Shown: piece by piece, positions 63,089 to 64,000 of the stretch
How positions within the stretch are numbered: position 1 is the first letter of the stretch
Layout of the letters: each line of letters begins with the position of its first letter
NCBI RefSeq assembly: GCF_030411955.1
Contig: NZ_JASNRA010000005.1
Location: 53,654 to 117,653 of the forward strand
Source of the DNA: Massilia sp. YIM B02443
Lineage (GTDB): Bacteria > Pseudomonadota > Gammaproteobacteria > Burkholderiales > Burkholderiaceae_D
Direction of reading: 5' to 3'
Length of the DNA: 64,000 bases
The notes under the pieces: generated by a model
What the model saw: only the letters and a program-made list of their open reading frames with translations
Database searches by the model: none
Told to the model about the DNA's origin: nothing
Translations under genes and position numbers: made by a program

Positions 63089-63328
63089 ATGAGCCGATTC
63101 GTACGCATCGACAAGGAAAGCAGCCAGAAGACCGTGCTGCTCAATCTCGACCTGGTAGCCACGGTGGAACTGGCCCAGCAGTCCGACCTGCTGAGTTCGG
63201 GGGCGGATAGCCGCAAGGTGTACGCCACCTTCCTGGCGGCGGACAAGACCGCGATCGCGACGCTGCATTTCGATAGCGGCGAGGATGCGAATGCGTGGGT
63301 GCAGGCGCATCTGGGCGTGCAGCTGTAG
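63089..63328 (+). CDS. Small hypothetical protein after pmbA
   Basis: A 79-residue soluble protein starting 20 nt after the pmbA stop, with AGGAGA in front. It begins MSRFVRIDKESSQKTVLLNLDLVATVE and alternates short strands and helices, with no membrane segment. No family is recognised. Codon use matches the neighbours and the position argues for co-transcription with pmbA. A bidirectional terminator follows. Confidence 0.7.
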   Translation: MSRFVRIDKESSQKTVLLNLDLVATVELAQQSDLLSSGADSRKVYATFLAADKTAIATLHFDSGEDANAWVQAHLGVQL

Positions 63329-63350
63329 AGCATCCTTGAGCGCATAAAAA

Positions 63351-63376
63351 AACGCTCCGTCATGCGGAGCGTTTTT
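63351..63376. terminator. Bidirectional terminator
   Basis: AACGCTCCG and CGGAGCGTT form a 9-bp stem around a 5-nt loop, with five T on the plus strand and seven T on the minus strand. It separates the convergent pmbA unit and the carboxypeptidase gene. Confidence 0.9.
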
Positions 63377-63392
63377 CATTGGAGCGTCGTGC

Positions 63393-64000
63393 TTACTTGA
63401 TCGCGCGGATCGCGCTCAGCACCGGCTGCAGCACCGCCGCACCCAGGCGCGCGCTGCGCGCACCATCCCAGCCCACCTGCTCGTCCGGATCGTTGGCGTT
63501 GTCCTTGAACGGCAGTTCCAGGGTCAAGGAAAGGCAACCGAAGGCGTGCGTGATGTGCGGCGACCCCATGGTCAGCGTCTCTTCCGAATACGGCGATTCG
63601 CCGTAGCCGTGCACGTCCTGGAAGTCCGGGCTGGCGATCTTGAAGTCGGCGATGAAGCGCTGCTGCGCCTCGGCTTGTTCGGCCGTGAAGTTCGGCAGCG
63701 ATTCGCTGCCCGCCACGAACACGTACGGCAGGCCTTCGTCGCCGTGCACGTCCAGGCACAGGTCGACGCCCACTTCGTGCATCTTCTGCTTGACCAGGAA
63801 CACCTCCGGGCTGCGCTCCATGGTCGGGTTCAGCCATTCGCGATTCAGGTTGGCGCCGGCCGCGTTGGTGCGCAGGTTGCCGCGCACCGAGCCGTCCGGG
63901 TTCATGTTCGGCACCACGTAGAACACCGATTCCTTCAGCAGCTGGCGGCCGAACGGGTGCGCCGGATCCAGCAGCGCGTCGAGCATGCCTTCGACGAACC
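63393..64000 (-). CDS. M14 family carboxypeptidase (5' end outside window)
   Basis: The C-terminal part of a zinc carboxypeptidase; the frame stays open to the right edge. Visible motifs are NMNPDGSVRGN, ANLNREW (substrate-binding Asn/Arg), DVHGDE (third zinc ligand His) and TLELPF (catalytic Glu). The first zinc motif HxxE must lie upstream of the window. This branch is related to bacterial M14 proteins with short C-terminal domains (tubulin-carboxypeptidase-like). No signal peptide can be judged. Confidence 0.88.
   Translation of the reverse strand, partial: FVEGMLDALLDPAHPFGRQLLKESVFYVVPNMNPDGSVRGNLRTNAAGANLNREWLNPTMERSPEVFLVKQKMHEVGVDLCLDVHGDEGLPYVFVAGSESLPNFTAEQAEAQQRFIADFKIASPDFQDVHGYGESPYSEETLTMGSPHITHAFGCLSLTLELPFKDNANDPDEQVGWDGARSARLGAAVLQPVLSAIRAIK

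Overview
The window is GC-rich (roughly 65%) and looks chromosomal, from a betaproteobacterium of the Oxalobacteraceae (Massilia/Telluria-like). The grounds are the gene families, the trxA-rho-rpmE neighbourhood, an efflux operon of the Burkholderia ceo/bpeEF type, and REP-like repeats built on a GTTCCCGCG core. No rRNA genes, insertion sequences or CRISPR arrays were seen.

Positions 1-10162 are the right end of a prophage integrated at the 3' end of a tRNA-Leu(CAA) gene. Going rightward it holds the end of a tape-measure gene, tail and tail-fibre genes, a lysis cassette (holin, glucosaminidase endolysin, small lipoprotein), a DUF1353 gene, an SOS-controlled imuA-like gene behind a perfect LexA box, an AT-rich gene of unknown function and the integrase. 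The last two are read leftward as one unit. The left prophage boundary is outside the window.

Positions 10163-16711 are core chromosome read leftward: tRNA-Leu, a small membrane protein, a GT39-type glycosyltransferase, ribosomal protein L31 type B, transcription termination factor Rho, thioredoxin, a single-domain response regulator and the histidine-utilisation repressor HutC. Positions 16712-27032 read rightward: ada, an exported amidohydrolase, then hutU-hutH-hutG-hutF-hutD-hutI. Together these encode the five-step deiminase route from histidine to glutamate. A HutC-like operator fills the spacer of the hutU promoter. A small non-coding RNA candidate follows the operon.

Positions 27315-38102 carry a GNAT/DMT-transporter pair, a DUF962 protein, and a LysR regulator divergent from an operon of a small exported protein, an esterase-like protein lacking the usual serine, and a tripartite RND pump of the MexEF/CeoAB type. 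Positions 38103-51411 are a mixed set: a secreted alpha-amylase, two DNA-repair glycosylases with leaderless-type promoters, a DJ-1 protein beside a GlxA-type regulator, a transglutaminase-like/TPR lipoprotein, an HDOD protein, a chemoreceptor with a Cache-domain neighbour, an atypical KamA radical-SAM enzyme with an MFS transporter, and a sorbosone-dehydrogenase-like lipoprotein.

Positions 51437-56722 form a terminal-oxidase locus. Leftward run a haem-c lipoprotein, CoxB with a fused cytochrome c domain, a CoxA-CoxC fusion and a small membrane protein. Rightward run two more c-type cytochromes. The last part (56819-64000) is core metabolism: an FAH-family hydrolase, a CMD-family protein, a class III aminotransferase, an operon of darP, mog and a carboxylesterase, pmbA with a small protein, and a carboxypeptidase cut by the window edge.
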